A stretch of DNA of 64,000 nt from Neokomagataea anthophila (lineage in GTDB: Bacteria; Pseudomonadota; Alphaproteobacteria; Acetobacterales; Acetobacteraceae), in contig NZ_JAGRQH010000003.1 of assembly GCF_018122595.1 (NCBI RefSeq), positions 345,569-409,568 of the forward strand. Reading direction: 5' to 3'. Under the pieces are notes generated by a model. The model worked only from the letters and a program-made list of their open reading frames with translations, ran no database searches and was not told the origin of the DNA. Positions 54,351 through 62,909 of the stretch are shown here, piece by piece (position 1 is the first letter of the stretch; every line of letters starts with the position of its first letter). The position numbers were made by a program, and so were the translations under genes.

Positions 54351-55670
54351 TTAATGAATTGAGAGATGATTGAAGTTTTTGTAGCTATTGTATGAGGACA
54401 CGATCACATGATCCCCCTCATGCACGCCGCTGGTAATTTCCACTTGCTCTGGGTTCCGTCGACCAGACGTCACACTGACCCGCTCCGCACCACGGCCACC
54501 GGAATTTTCAACAAAGGCGGATGTACCTCCGCTGGCTTCCATCCACGCACCATTCGGCAAGACAAGCGCGGTATGCGTCTCACCCAAGGTCAAACGTACA
54601 TCTACGCTCTCACCACGCCGCAAATCACCTGTTGGCGGCTTGTCAAACGTCAGTTCTGCACGGAACTGACCATTAGTAACCTGCGGATGTACCCGCGATA
54701 CCGTCATAGGCACCGCAACATCTCCAAAACTCGCCGTAGCACGTTCCCCAACTGCCACACGTCCGAGGTAAAACTCATCAATATCCGCATCAAGCCGATA
54801 TTGGCCCTCGCTATCAATCTGCGCGATTTTATCCCCTGCCTTCAAAGACTGCCCAGGTTGAAGCTCAAAATTGGTCACGCGCCCAGCCACTGGAGCGCGC
54901 AATATCAACGCATTCAAACTATCCCGCACAACCGATAAATTCGAACGTAAACGCTCCGCTTCCTGCGCAATTTCACGCTCCTGCCGAGAGAACACACTCA
55001 GATCCTGCGCCCGCGCGTCATTCAATCGCTTCAAGCGCTGTGCGTAATAATCGCTTTCATCACGGTAAGACTGCACATTCGCATCTGACTCAAACCCTTG
55101 CCCATGCAGCTGTTCACGAATGGACAATTCCCGCTGCGCTTTGAGCAGATTATACCGCGCCTCTGCCATTTGCGTTTCTTCTGCCGTACGGCTCTGTTGC
55201 AGCGCCAATTGCTGCGCACTCACCGAACCAAGCTGGCTGGCAATTTGCGCTTCGCGTGACGTAACATCCAGTTGAAGCTGCGGGTTCGTGAGCTTGGCCA
55301 GCACATCCCCCTCCTTCACCAAGGCCCCATCACGCGCGATCACCTGCAGGACCTCACCACCTTGCACGGCGTCGACAAAAGTCACATTCAACGGCGCAAC
55401 CGTGGCCCGCACCGGAAGATAATCGAGAAACGGCGCAGACTTCACCATCGCCACTTGCAGTTGATCGCTCGATACGGACAGCGTGCCAGAGGCTGGAACC
55501 ATCGCCCACACACCCCACCCCGCTAAAAGCACCGCAACCGGCCCACCATAGCGCACAGCATAACGCAACGCCTTTTTCCGGCGGGACGGCGCAACCGCTC
55601 GGTCCATCCCCGTTCCGGAAATGCTTTGGGCCGCTGCCACTTGTGCAGTGTTAAAAACAGGATGATCCAT
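54351..55670 (-). CDS. HlyD/MacA-like periplasmic adaptor protein
   Basis: About 439 residues from ATG 55670 (AGGAG in good position). One span (YGGPVAVLLAGWGVWAMVPASG) is followed by the first half of a biotinyl-lipoyl domain (VEVLQVIARDGALVKEGDVLAKL-like), a long coiled-coil hairpin rich in Gln, Arg and Glu (SREAQIASQLGSVSAQQLAL and later), then the second lipoyl half (LRAPVAGRVTNFELQPGQSLKAG) and a beta-barrel domain. It joins the ABC permease to TolC. First gene of the operon, divergent from the two-component genes. Confidence 0.88.
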   Translation of the reverse strand: MDHPVFNTAQVAAAQSISGTGMDRAVAPSRRKKALRYAVRYGGPVAVLLAGWGVWAMVPASGTLSVSSDQLQVAMVKSAPFLDYLPVRATVAPLNVTFVDAVQGGEVLQVIARDGALVKEGDVLAKLTNPQLQLDVTSREAQIASQLGSVSAQQLALQQSRTAEETQMAEARYNLLKAQRELSIREQLHGQGFESDANVQSYRDESDYYAQRLKRLNDARAQDLSVFSRQEREIAQEAERLRSNLSVVRDSLNALILRAPVAGRVTNFELQPGQSLKAGDKIAQIDSEGQYRLDADIDEFYLGRVAVGERATASFGDVAVPMTVSRVHPQVTNGQFRAELTFDKPPTGDLRRGESVDVRLTLGETHTALVLPNGAWMEASGGTSAFVENSGGRGAERVSVTSGRRNPEQVEITSGVHEGDHVIVSSYNSYKNFNHLSIH

Positions 55671-55766
55671 GGCACTGTTTCTCCTCATGACAAACAGTGT
55701 ATGATAAAAATGTTCGTTTTTAACGCATTGAAAATAAACAGTATTTTTTAAATATCCACCCATACT

Positions 55767-55801
55767 TGTCCGAAAGCGAACATACTGTCCGGAACCGTAC
55801 A
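55767..55801. promoter_or_regulatory. Tandem 16-bp inverted repeats, probable response-regulator operator
   Basis: Two copies of TGTCCG-N4-CGWACA stand side by side: TGTCCGAAAGCGAACA (55767-55782) and TGTCCGGAACCGTACA (55786-55801), centres 19 bases apart, i.e. nearly two helical turns. A further half-site TGTTCG lies at 55711-55716. They sit in the 158-base gap between the divergent adaptor gene and the regulator gene, so the regulator may bind here. Confidence 0.65.
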
Positions 55802-55828
55802 CCCCTCATAAGGCCGTCAACCCCCGAA

Positions 55829-57025
55829 ATGAACACACTTCAAAACGAATCGCATAAAACCTTCACCGTGTTGTTCGTTGATGATGACCCGGATATCCTC
55901 TCAGCAGCGCGCCTCCTGCTCCGGCGGCATAGCATCACCATGCTGGAAGCACAGAACACACAAGAGGCCCTCATGCGCCTTGCGTCCCACACGATCGACC
56001 TCGTGCTGCTGGATTTGAACTACACAAAAGGTGCCCGATCCGGTGCAGAAGGCATTATCCTTCTTAAGGAAATACTGCTCTTGCGCCCAAACATGCCCGT
56101 TATTGTCGTCACCGGCCATAGCGGCATCACTATCGCCGTAGAAGCCATGCGCACAGGTGCCACAGATTTTGTAATGAAGCCATGGAACAATGGCCGCCTG
56201 ATCGCCTTGCTACAAAAAAACCTCAACACACCCTCATCTACCCCTAACACGAATACGGAAGCCGTTTTTTTAGCCTCCTCTCCTGCGATGCAGGCCGTCT
56301 TAGCCAAAGCGGATAGATTAGCCCCCACATGGGCATCTCTCCTCATCTACGGGCCTCCTGCATCTGGAAAACTCTCCCTTGCCAAGCGCCTGCATGCCCT
56401 GTCACGCGATGAAAACCCTCCGTGCCTCATCTGTTCTGATGATAGCACCCCCCTGCCCAACCACGGCAAAACATGGCTCTGCCCACAAATAGAACAGCTC
56501 CCCCACGCCACACAGCGTCATTTGGCCGAACGCCTAGAAGAGCATGACGGGCCACGGCTCATTGCCCTGTCATCTCTAGACCTACTTGACCTCAAAAAAG
56601 CTCTTCTCCCACGCTTAATGCTTCATCTCGAAATGAACGCTCTCTATCTTCCCTCTCTCTCACAACGGCCAAAGGATATCGAAGCGTTAACGCTGCATTT
56701 TTTGCACTATTTCTCCACCCGGCACGCACTTCCCGCCCCGGCACTTTCGCCAGAACACTTAGCGCGCCTCCAAGCATCACCATGGCCACAAGGCATACGT
56801 TCTCTTCGAGCAATCATAGAACGTACCGTTCTCTCTGGGCACTGGGCAGAACCTACACTGCCTTCCAGTCCCCCCCTAACACGTAACGCCACATTGAAAG
56901 ACACAGAGCGCTCTTTGGTTGAAGATGCCCTGCGCAAACATAGTTTTAACGTCTCACGCGCGGCTCAAGAGCTGGGGCTAACACGCCCTGCACTTTATCG
57001 CCGTATGGCCCGGTATGGCTTATAA
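55829..57025 (+). CDS. NtrC-like response regulator with decayed AAA+ domain
   Basis: About 398 residues. Receiver: LFVDDDPDIL (acidic pocket 18-20), LVLLDLNY (phospho-Asp 62), VVTGH (Thr 95) and KPW (Lys 117). Middle (145-295): an AAA+ remnant with GPPASGKLSL (the Thr/Ser after GK is Leu), no GAFTGA sigma54 loop, Walker B changed to KTWLCPQIEQLP and about 40 residues shorter than in NtrC. C-terminal Fis-type HTH 372-395 (NVSRAAQELGLTRPALYRRM). Sigma54 activation is unlikely; it probably acts as a receiver-HTH repressor/activator at the adjacent repeats. ATG at 55829 is preferred to a TTG at 55766 that runs through the operator. Confidence 0.82.
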   Translation: MNTLQNESHKTFTVLFVDDDPDILSAARLLLRRHSITMLEAQNTQEALMRLASHTIDLVLLDLNYTKGARSGAEGIILLKEILLLRPNMPVIVVTGHSGITIAVEAMRTGATDFVMKPWNNGRLIALLQKNLNTPSSTPNTNTEAVFLASSPAMQAVLAKADRLAPTWASLLIYGPPASGKLSLAKRLHALSRDENPPCLICSDDSTPLPNHGKTWLCPQIEQLPHATQRHLAERLEEHDGPRLIALSSLDLLDLKKALLPRLMLHLEMNALYLPSLSQRPKDIEALTLHFLHYFSTRHALPAPALSPEHLARLQASPWPQGIRSLRAIIERTVLSGHWAEPTLPSSPPLTRNATLKDTERSLVEDALRKHSFNVSRAAQELGLTRPALYRRMARYGL

Positions 57026-58237
57026 ATGAAGCACCAATTTCGCCTTACGGCACAACTCATCGCTCTGAGCGCAAGTACTGCTTTAGTGCTACCCGCATGG
57101 CACGCCCATTTTTATGCTTCATCCTGCCTGCTCGCAGGCCTCGCGCTTGCCTGCACCATCACTATTCTCTTAACCCAATATACCCTGCAACAACGCCCTA
57201 CAAAACGGGTCGAACATTCGGTTGTGGCCCCTAAAGACCGCGAAACCATCCGTAATCGTGCGCTACTCAATCACGTTCCTGTCCCACTTTTATTTCGCAC
57301 CATTGATGGTACATTACACACGGCCAATCGATCCGCTCGCCAGCTTTTTGGTACAGAAGGGCATTTACTCAACCCACCAAACACCTTGCTCTCAGCACTA
57401 GATACCCAACCATCTTCCCCAAACAGTAAAATCATACGCATCACCTCTAGCATGACAGGCATATCCCGCCTCTATACGCTCTCCATCAGTACGGGAAACC
57501 ATGTTGGCGGTATCACCCATTATATTGCTCTGACAGATATTGAAGCTGGGTTAAACGCCGCCGAAGCTCAGGCCCTTCGCGATATGCTGCATATTCTGAG
57601 CCATGAAATTATGAACTCTTTGACGCCGATTGTTTCCCTCTCAGCCACAGCAAAAGAATTTTTTGACGAACCTTATTCCCCTGAAACACAAACCCTCATT
57701 GCCGACGCGATCTCAACCATAAAACGCCGCGCAGAAGGACTGGACAATTTTGTACAAGGCTACCGAAACCTCGCCCGCCTTCCAACCCCGCAACTCAAAC
57801 CGCTTAACCTCGGTCAATTACTACAAGAAACAGCCAAAATTTTTGATGCACGTTGGCAAGGTCGCGTCTCACTTGAAGTCTCACTCCCTGTCATCTTGAC
57901 CACCATTCAACTCGATCAAGCGCAAATGGAGCAAGCACTGCTCAACATCCTCAATAATGCGGCCGAAGCGACGTTAGAGCACGCGGAGCCTCGCGTTCAT
58001 CTTTCGGCCGAAGCGACAACGAACTCTGCGCATATTTTCATACAAGACAATGGTCATGGTATCCCGCCCGAGCAAGAAGAAACGATCTTTCATCCCTTTG
58101 TTTCACTCAAACACGGAGGGAACGGCATAGGACTAACACTCGCCCGACAAATTATTTTGGGTCATGGTGGATCTCTTATTTTAGATAAAAAACATTATTC
58201 CAATAAATGGACCACGACATTCAAGGTTTCCATTTAA
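57026..58237 (+). CDS. Membrane histidine kinase, NtrY-like
   Basis: A 403-residue sensor kinase starting right after the regulator stop. Two spans (LIALSASTALVLPAW and ASSCLLAGLALACTITILL), a PAS-like region, then the H-box (LHILSHEIMNSLTPIVSLSA), N-box (EQALLNILNNAAEA) and G-boxes (DNGHGIPPEQEETIF, HGGNGIGLTLARQI). The short periplasmic loop leaves little room for ligand binding, so it may sense membrane or cytoplasmic signals. Partner of the regulator before it, controlling the divergent exporter (inference). Confidence 0.88.
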   Translation: MKHQFRLTAQLIALSASTALVLPAWHAHFYASSCLLAGLALACTITILLTQYTLQQRPTKRVEHSVVAPKDRETIRNRALLNHVPVPLLFRTIDGTLHTANRSARQLFGTEGHLLNPPNTLLSALDTQPSSPNSKIIRITSSMTGISRLYTLSISTGNHVGGITHYIALTDIEAGLNAAEAQALRDMLHILSHEIMNSLTPIVSLSATAKEFFDEPYSPETQTLIADAISTIKRRAEGLDNFVQGYRNLARLPTPQLKPLNLGQLLQETAKIFDARWQGRVSLEVSLPVILTTIQLDQAQMEQALLNILNNAAEATLEHAEPRVHLSAEATTNSAHIFIQDNGHGIPPEQEETIFHPFVSLKHGGNGIGLTLARQIILGHGGSLILDKKHYSNKWTTTFKVSI

Positions 58238-58418
58238 AGAATAAATAAAATTACGTACATAAGGGAAAATATTATATTTAATTAAATTAAAAACTTTATA
58301 CAAAAAGTCCAAAATTTGGATATTATATACACATATAGAACCCCAAAAATTCACTCTACAATACAGGCAATTTGCGAGAAACAATCACGTTTTTAACTAA
58401 AAATTAAGCCCATAAATA

Positions 58419-58431
58419 TGAATTAATTTCA
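58419..58431. promoter_or_regulatory. MetR-type binding site upstream of mesX
   Basis: TGAATTAATTTCA is a perfect match to the MetR consensus TGAA-N5-TTCA. It lies about 140 bases before the mesX start in the 334-base AT-rich gap 58238-58571, whose other content is unremarkable apart from the hairpin at 58521. A MetR-like LysR gene lies downstream of mesD. Confidence 0.6.
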
Positions 58432-58520
58432 TAGTTTTATGAAAAAATATCATTTTTATTCATTTAACTCTTCGGGCATAAGGCATTTTAATACGTCGCC
58501 ACATAAACGTTATGAACAAT

Positions 58521-58549
58521 AAAATCCTATACAGATTATAGAGGGTTTT
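58521..58549 (+). promoter_or_regulatory. Leader hairpin just upstream of mesX
   Basis: AAAATCCTATA (58521-58531) pairs with TATAGAGGGTTTT (58537-58549) with one G-T pair and one mismatch. It ends in TTTTATTT and lies 22 bases before the mesX start, resembling a weak attenuator. Confidence 0.3.
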
Positions 58550-58571
58550 ATTTAAAATAGGTAAAATAAAA

Positions 58572-59555
58572 ATGCATAACCATTTTACGTTCAACATTAA
58601 AAAAACCTGTTTTAATGAAAATTATACTCCTTCAAATGATACACGCCTAACAACCAATTTTGCCAATCTAGCGCGCGGAAAACATCGGCGCGACAATCTA
58701 CACAATGTCTTTCAAATGATTAATAACCGTTTCAACTCCCTCGCACATTGGGACAATCCACACGCAAATCGCTATTCTATCGATCTAGAGATCATTTCAA
58801 TTGAAATGAATATTAATATTGATGGGAAACATGATGTTTTTCCACTGATAGAAATGTTAAATATTTCTATATTTGATAGAAATACAAATAGCATAATATC
58901 AGGAATATCTGGAAATAGTTTTTCTTCTTATGTTCGCGATTATGACTTCAGCGTACGACTTTTGAACCACAATAAAAATGGGGCGGAGTTTCAAGTTCCC
59001 GAACACTATGGTGACCTTCACGGACACCTATTCAAATCAGTTATTTATTCAGATGAGTACAAAGCTATTTTTAAGAAAAATCCTATTATATGCCTAAGCG
59101 TTTCCAGTAATAAAATTTATTATAAAACCAAAAATTACCATCCAATTTTAGGGGCCGAGTACGAGCAAAAAGAATTCTCATTAACCGATCAGTACTTTAA
59201 AAAAATGGGTATGAAAGTACGGTATTTTATGCCTCCCAATGCCAACGCTCCTCTAGCATTTTATTTTATCGATGATCTTCTGTCAGATTATTCCAACTTA
59301 GAACTGATCAGTACGATTAGTACGATGGAATCTTTTCAAAAAATTTATCGACCTGAAATATACAATGCGAATTCACCAGCCAAAGAACGATACCAACCCA
59401 GCTTAGAACATCAGGACTATTCGCTAACCCGTATTGTTTACGACCGTGAAGAGCGCAGTCACCTCGCTATCAAACAAGGGAAATTTACTGAAGAACGCTT
59501 TATCAAACCATACCAAGATACTCTTTGGAAATGGTTCACTAAATGCCCAGTCTAA
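58572..59555 (+). CDS. mesX: DUF1852 protein, putative oxygenase partner of MesD
   Basis: A 327-residue protein matching DUF1852: FTFNIKKTCFNENYTPSNDTR, RRDNLHNVFQMINNRFNSLAHWDNP, DYDFSVRLLNHNKNGAEFQVPEHYGDLHGH and the C-terminal KERYQPSLEHQDYSLTRIVYDR. In the described MesD system this protein is required together with oxygen for methionine formation without folate. It is followed by mesD at 27 bases, the usual pair. Confidence 0.85.
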   Translation: MHNHFTFNIKKTCFNENYTPSNDTRLTTNFANLARGKHRRDNLHNVFQMINNRFNSLAHWDNPHANRYSIDLEIISIEMNINIDGKHDVFPLIEMLNISIFDRNTNSIISGISGNSFSSYVRDYDFSVRLLNHNKNGAEFQVPEHYGDLHGHLFKSVIYSDEYKAIFKKNPIICLSVSSNKIYYKTKNYHPILGAEYEQKEFSLTDQYFKKMGMKVRYFMPPNANAPLAFYFIDDLLSDYSNLELISTISTMESFQKIYRPEIYNANSPAKERYQPSLEHQDYSLTRIVYDREERSHLAIKQGKFTEERFIKPYQDTLWKWFTKCPV

Positions 59556-59582
59556 GCCACTCAAAATACCAAGGATAAAACT

Positions 59583-60611
59583 ATGAAAACATTACTCCCC
59601 ACCTCAACCGCTGGTAGTTTGCCAAAACCTTCATGGCTAGCAAAACCTAAAACATTATGGTCACCCTGGAAACTACAAGGGGACGAACTCATTGAAGGCA
59701 AGCAAGATGCTTTACGCCTAACACTGGATGACCAGAACTATGGTGGTATTGATATCGTGAGCGATGGAGAACAAACGCGCCAACATTTTGTGACGACATT
59801 TATCGAACACCTAAGTGGTGTCGATTTTAAAAACCGTCAAACTATTAAAATTCGTAATCGTTACGATGCGAGCGTACCATCAGTCGTAGATGCCGTTTCA
59901 CGTGAAAAACCGGTCTTTGTTGAAGATGCCAAGTTCTTACGTAAAATCACAAAAAAACCAATCAAATGGGCACTTCCAGGTCCCATGACCATGATCGACA
60001 CACTCCATGACGGATACTATAAAAACCGTGAAAAACTAGCCTGGGAATTTGCTAATATTCTTAACCAAGAAGCCCGTGAACTTGAATCAGCTGGTGTTGA
60101 CATTATCCAATTCGATGAGCCAGCCTTCAATGTTTTCTTTGATGAAGTAAATGACTGGGGAATTGCCACACTCGAAAAAGCCATTGAAGGCCTAAAATGT
60201 GAAACAGCCGTTCATATTTGCTATGGGTACGGTATTAAAGCGAATATTGACTGGAAAAATACTCTCGGCACAGAATGGAGACAGTATGAGGAAATATTCC
60301 CCAAATTGCAGAAATCAAACATTGATCTGATATCGCTAGAATGTCAAAATTCACGTGTTCCGATGGATCTCATTGAGCTCATTCGCGGGAAAAAAGTAAT
60401 GATAGGCGCTATTGACGTAGCGAGTAATACCATAGAGACTCCCGAGGAAGTCGCCAGCACTCTACGCAAAGCTCTTCAGTTCGTTGCTGCGGACAAACTC
60501 TACCCGTCGACCAACTGCGGTATGGCCCCCCTATCTCGGCGTGTCGCCACAAAAAAATTACGCGCTCTAGGAGATGGAGCAGAAATAATCCGTCAAGAAC
60601 TATCTACCTAA
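59583..60611 (+). CDS. mesD: Folate-independent methionine synthase, MesD type
   Basis: A 342-residue MetE-like C-terminal-domain protein: STAGSLPKPSWLAKP, DIVSDGEQTRQHFV, ALPGPMTMIDTLHDGYY, DIIQFDEPAFNVFFDEV, AVHICYGYGIKA with zinc-ligand His and Cys, SLECQNSR, and NCGMAPLSRRVA with the last zinc Cys. It lacks the N-terminal folate domain of full MetE and matches MesD. It transfers a methyl group to homocysteine, with MesX. Confidence 0.88.
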   Translation: MKTLLPTSTAGSLPKPSWLAKPKTLWSPWKLQGDELIEGKQDALRLTLDDQNYGGIDIVSDGEQTRQHFVTTFIEHLSGVDFKNRQTIKIRNRYDASVPSVVDAVSREKPVFVEDAKFLRKITKKPIKWALPGPMTMIDTLHDGYYKNREKLAWEFANILNQEARELESAGVDIIQFDEPAFNVFFDEVNDWGIATLEKAIEGLKCETAVHICYGYGIKANIDWKNTLGTEWRQYEEIFPKLQKSNIDLISLECQNSRVPMDLIELIRGKKVMIGAIDVASNTIETPEEVASTLRKALQFVAADKLYPSTNCGMAPLSRRVATKKLRALGDGAEIIRQELST

Positions 60612-60633
60612 ATTGTGTTCATAACAATCAAAA

Positions 60634-60671
60634 GCGTGGAGCGTTTCAAAAGTTCCACGCCAGATTTTTTT
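60634..60671 (+). terminator. Intrinsic terminator after mesD
   Basis: GCGTGGA at 60634-60640 pairs with TCCACGC at 60654-60660, followed by CAGATTTTTTT. It begins 23 bases after the mesD stop and ends the mesX-mesD transcript. Confidence 0.75.
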
Positions 60672-60818
60672 GGCGTTTTATTCTATAGAGTATTATACCC
60701 TATAAACACAAAAAATACCTTCATATTACTATAAAATGGTGATATTTTCATATGTTAATTGTTATCGAATTTTCATTTAGGTAGATATATAGATTTATTA
60801 TATAAGATTGGAAGAGAT

Positions 60819-61712
60819 ATGACTGCTCTCGAACGTCACCACCTCATGATTATCCAAGCCGTTGCTCAGGAAGGTTCTCTTACGGCCGCAGGAATACGGT
60901 TGAACCTTACTCAACCAGCACTCAGCCATGCCATTCGCAAAATTGAAACTCAACTTGGTGTCAAGATATGGCGGCGTGAAGGGCGATCACTAGTATTGAC
61001 ACAAGCGGGGCATTGGCTTCTTTCCTTGGCCGATCGACTACTGCCACAATTCGCTCTAGCCGAAGAACGATTAGAGCAGTTTGCGAATGGCGAACGTGGC
61101 ACACTCAATATTGGTATGGAATGTCACCCTTGCTATCAATGGTTACTCAATGTTGTTTCGCCTTACCTTGAACGTTGGCCGAAAGTGGATGTCGATGTAC
61201 GACAAAAGTTTCAATTTGGTGGAATTGGTGCACTTATCAGTAACGAAATCGACATTCTCGTAACACCTGATCCACTGTACAAGCCTGGATTAATATTCAC
61301 ACCAGTATTTGATTACGAACTCGTTCTAGTTGTCGGCAAGACACATAGACTGTATGGTATTACGGATATTACACCAGAACACCTTAGAAATGAAACACTC
61401 ATCACCTACCCTGTTTCTACAGAGAGACTGGATATCTATACCCAGTTTCTTCATCCCGCCGGCATCGCCCCAAGGCAACAAAAGCAGATTGAAACAACAG
61501 ACATCATGCTGGTAATGGTAGCACATGGCCGAGGTGTTGCTGTTCTTCCCCGCTGGTTAGTAGACGAATATGCATCGCGTTTTGAGTTACATTCAATCAA
61601 AATTGGCAAATACGGAATTGCAAAACAAATTTTTCTTGGCCATCGTGAAGTGGATGAAGACCTACAATATCTCACTGATTTCATTAATTTTGCTGCTACC
61701 ATTCATAAATAA
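60819..61712 (+). CDS. metR: LysR-family regulator, MetR-like
   Basis: About 297 residues from the ATG at 60819, preceded by GGAAGAGAT. The HTH is clear: HHLMIIQAVAQEGSLTAAGIRLNLTQPALSHAIRKIE, then the LysR substrate domain (GTLNIGMECHPCYQWLLNVV). The opening ERHHL..I..V and GMECHPCYQWL resemble MetR, which responds to homocysteine. It follows mesX-mesD after a terminator and so is its own transcript. The MetR box before mesX is the probable target. The frame could start at 60759, but that adds residues without homology. Confidence 0.82.
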   Translation: MTALERHHLMIIQAVAQEGSLTAAGIRLNLTQPALSHAIRKIETQLGVKIWRREGRSLVLTQAGHWLLSLADRLLPQFALAEERLEQFANGERGTLNIGMECHPCYQWLLNVVSPYLERWPKVDVDVRQKFQFGGIGALISNEIDILVTPDPLYKPGLIFTPVFDYELVLVVGKTHRLYGITDITPEHLRNETLITYPVSTERLDIYTQFLHPAGIAPRQQKQIETTDIMLVMVAHGRGVAVLPRWLVDEYASRFELHSIKIGKYGIAKQIFLGHREVDEDLQYLTDFINFAATIHK

Positions 61713-61723
61713 ATTAATACTTT

Positions 61724-61749
61724 TTTATGGCGTAAAAAATTACCATAAA
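61724..61749. repeat. Inverted repeat between metR and the AraC-family gene
   Basis: TTTATGG (61724-61730) and CCATAAA (61743-61749) are mirror images, with inner TAA/TTA also pairing. Could be a terminator for metR or an operator; AT-rich and without a T-run after it. Confidence 0.35.
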
Positions 61750-61817
61750 GAAACTTTACAAAATCATATGGTCCATTTTCCTTAATGGTTCTCTCTCTGT
61801 ATAGGACCCAGCGCCTT

Positions 61818-62789
61818 ATGTCCTCCAGACTACAAACCTACGGCACCGAAGGGTTATCACAGCATGCCCAGAAAGAGTGCTGGCACGATATCATTACACG
61901 TTCATTTGTTCCGTTAGAGTGCTCTCTCAAAACAAATAATTTTCAGGGCCACATCACACGCCTTTCTCTTGATACCTGCAGCATTTCAAAGGTTTGCTCT
62001 AGCGCTCAGTCTGTTACACGGACTTCCAAACTTACACAAAAGGCAGAAAATTCTTACTACCTGCTAAGTCTTGGCATCAAAGGGCTGGGCGAAGTACAGC
62101 AAGATGGACGGCAAGCCATTTTAAAGCCCGGCACGTTTGCTTTGTATGACAGCCGACGGCCCTACACTTTAAATTTTGACCATAAATTTGAGCAAATTGT
62201 TTTCATGATGCCCAGCATCGCACTCAACTCATGCTTAGGATATGCTGAAAATCTTACAGCGACCACGATTGACACAACGAACCCTTTACATGAGATTACA
62301 GCTAATTTTCTTTCACAACTTTTAAATACTACCCAGGATCTACCCAGTATACTCGTGAACAGAATTGCTACACAAACAAGCGAAATCGTGGCGTCAATGC
62401 TCATCGCAACGATGGACCATTCACCAGCACAAACATCTCACCGCTTAGCAATGGGCTTACAACTACGCGCCGCTATTGAAAAGCAACTGCATGACCCAAA
62501 ACTCAGCCGACAAAGTCTAGCGCAACAATTCCGAATTTCAACACGATATTTAGATGATCTTTTCTCTGATGAAGGAATTGGACCCGCAGAATATATTTTA
62601 CAAAAGCGGCTCCAATGGGCACATAAAGCCTTATCGGATCCTGCTCGCAGCCGTTATCAAATCGGTGAAATCGCGCGTATGAGCGGTTTTATTAGCCAAT
62701 CTCATTTCAGTCGTGTGTTTTCATCCACTTTCAAACAATCTCCACGAGAATACCGTCAACATTGCCTGATACAACACATTATCAAATAA
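61818..62789 (+). CDS. AraC-family transcriptional regulator
   Basis: About 323 residues from the ATG at 61818 (AGGA 11 bases upstream); a GTG or ATG start at 61785 is possible. The N-terminal half fits the AraC_binding_2 domain (LSLDTCSISKVCSS, YYLLSLGIKGLGEVQQDGR, PGTFALYDSRRPYTLNFDHKFE). The C-terminal half has two HTH motifs: SRQSLAQQFRISTRYLDDLF and IGEIARMSGFISQSHFSRVF with FKQSPREYR. This is the usual form of regulators for amide or nitrile metabolism, and a nitrilase gene follows 120 bases later. Confidence 0.85.
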   Translation: MSSRLQTYGTEGLSQHAQKECWHDIITRSFVPLECSLKTNNFQGHITRLSLDTCSISKVCSSAQSVTRTSKLTQKAENSYYLLSLGIKGLGEVQQDGRQAILKPGTFALYDSRRPYTLNFDHKFEQIVFMMPSIALNSCLGYAENLTATTIDTTNPLHEITANFLSQLLNTTQDLPSILVNRIATQTSEIVASMLIATMDHSPAQTSHRLAMGLQLRAAIEKQLHDPKLSRQSLAQQFRISTRYLDDLFSDEGIGPAEYILQKRLQWAHKALSDPARSRYQIGEIARMSGFISQSHFSRVFSSTFKQSPREYRQHCLIQHIIK

Positions 62790-62843
62790 ACTTCTAAAGT
62801 CATATTTTTGTTCTTTCTTAGGCAAGACACATTTTGATTCCGA

Positions 62844-62880
62844 TATAATGTCATAAGGGTTCAGGGCTACCGACTAGCCC
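62844..62880 (+). promoter_or_regulatory. Likely nitrilase promoter with perfect inverted repeat downstream
   Basis: A perfect -10 element TATAAT at 62844-62849, without a good -35, which would fit an activator-dependent promoter. Downstream GGGCTA (62864-62869) and TAGCCC (62875-62880) are perfect mirror images 5 bases apart, just before the start of the nitrilase gene. Confidence 0.45.
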
Positions 62881-62909
62881 GGCTAACCACCTTTGATCTG
62901 GAGCCAAAC

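Noticed and set aside
55766..55828. TTG start at 55766 for the response regulator
   Set aside because: It would place both operator repeats within coding sequence and adds residues before the receiver with no homology; ATG at 55829 is better.
58238..58571. SAM or homocysteine riboswitch before mesX
   Set aside because: No conserved riboswitch core could be recognised; only the MetR box and a weak hairpin are seen.
60700..60740. TGA-N5-TCA near the metR promoter as a second MetR box
   Set aside because: Spacing is two bases short of TGAA-N5-TTCA and the outer bases do not match.
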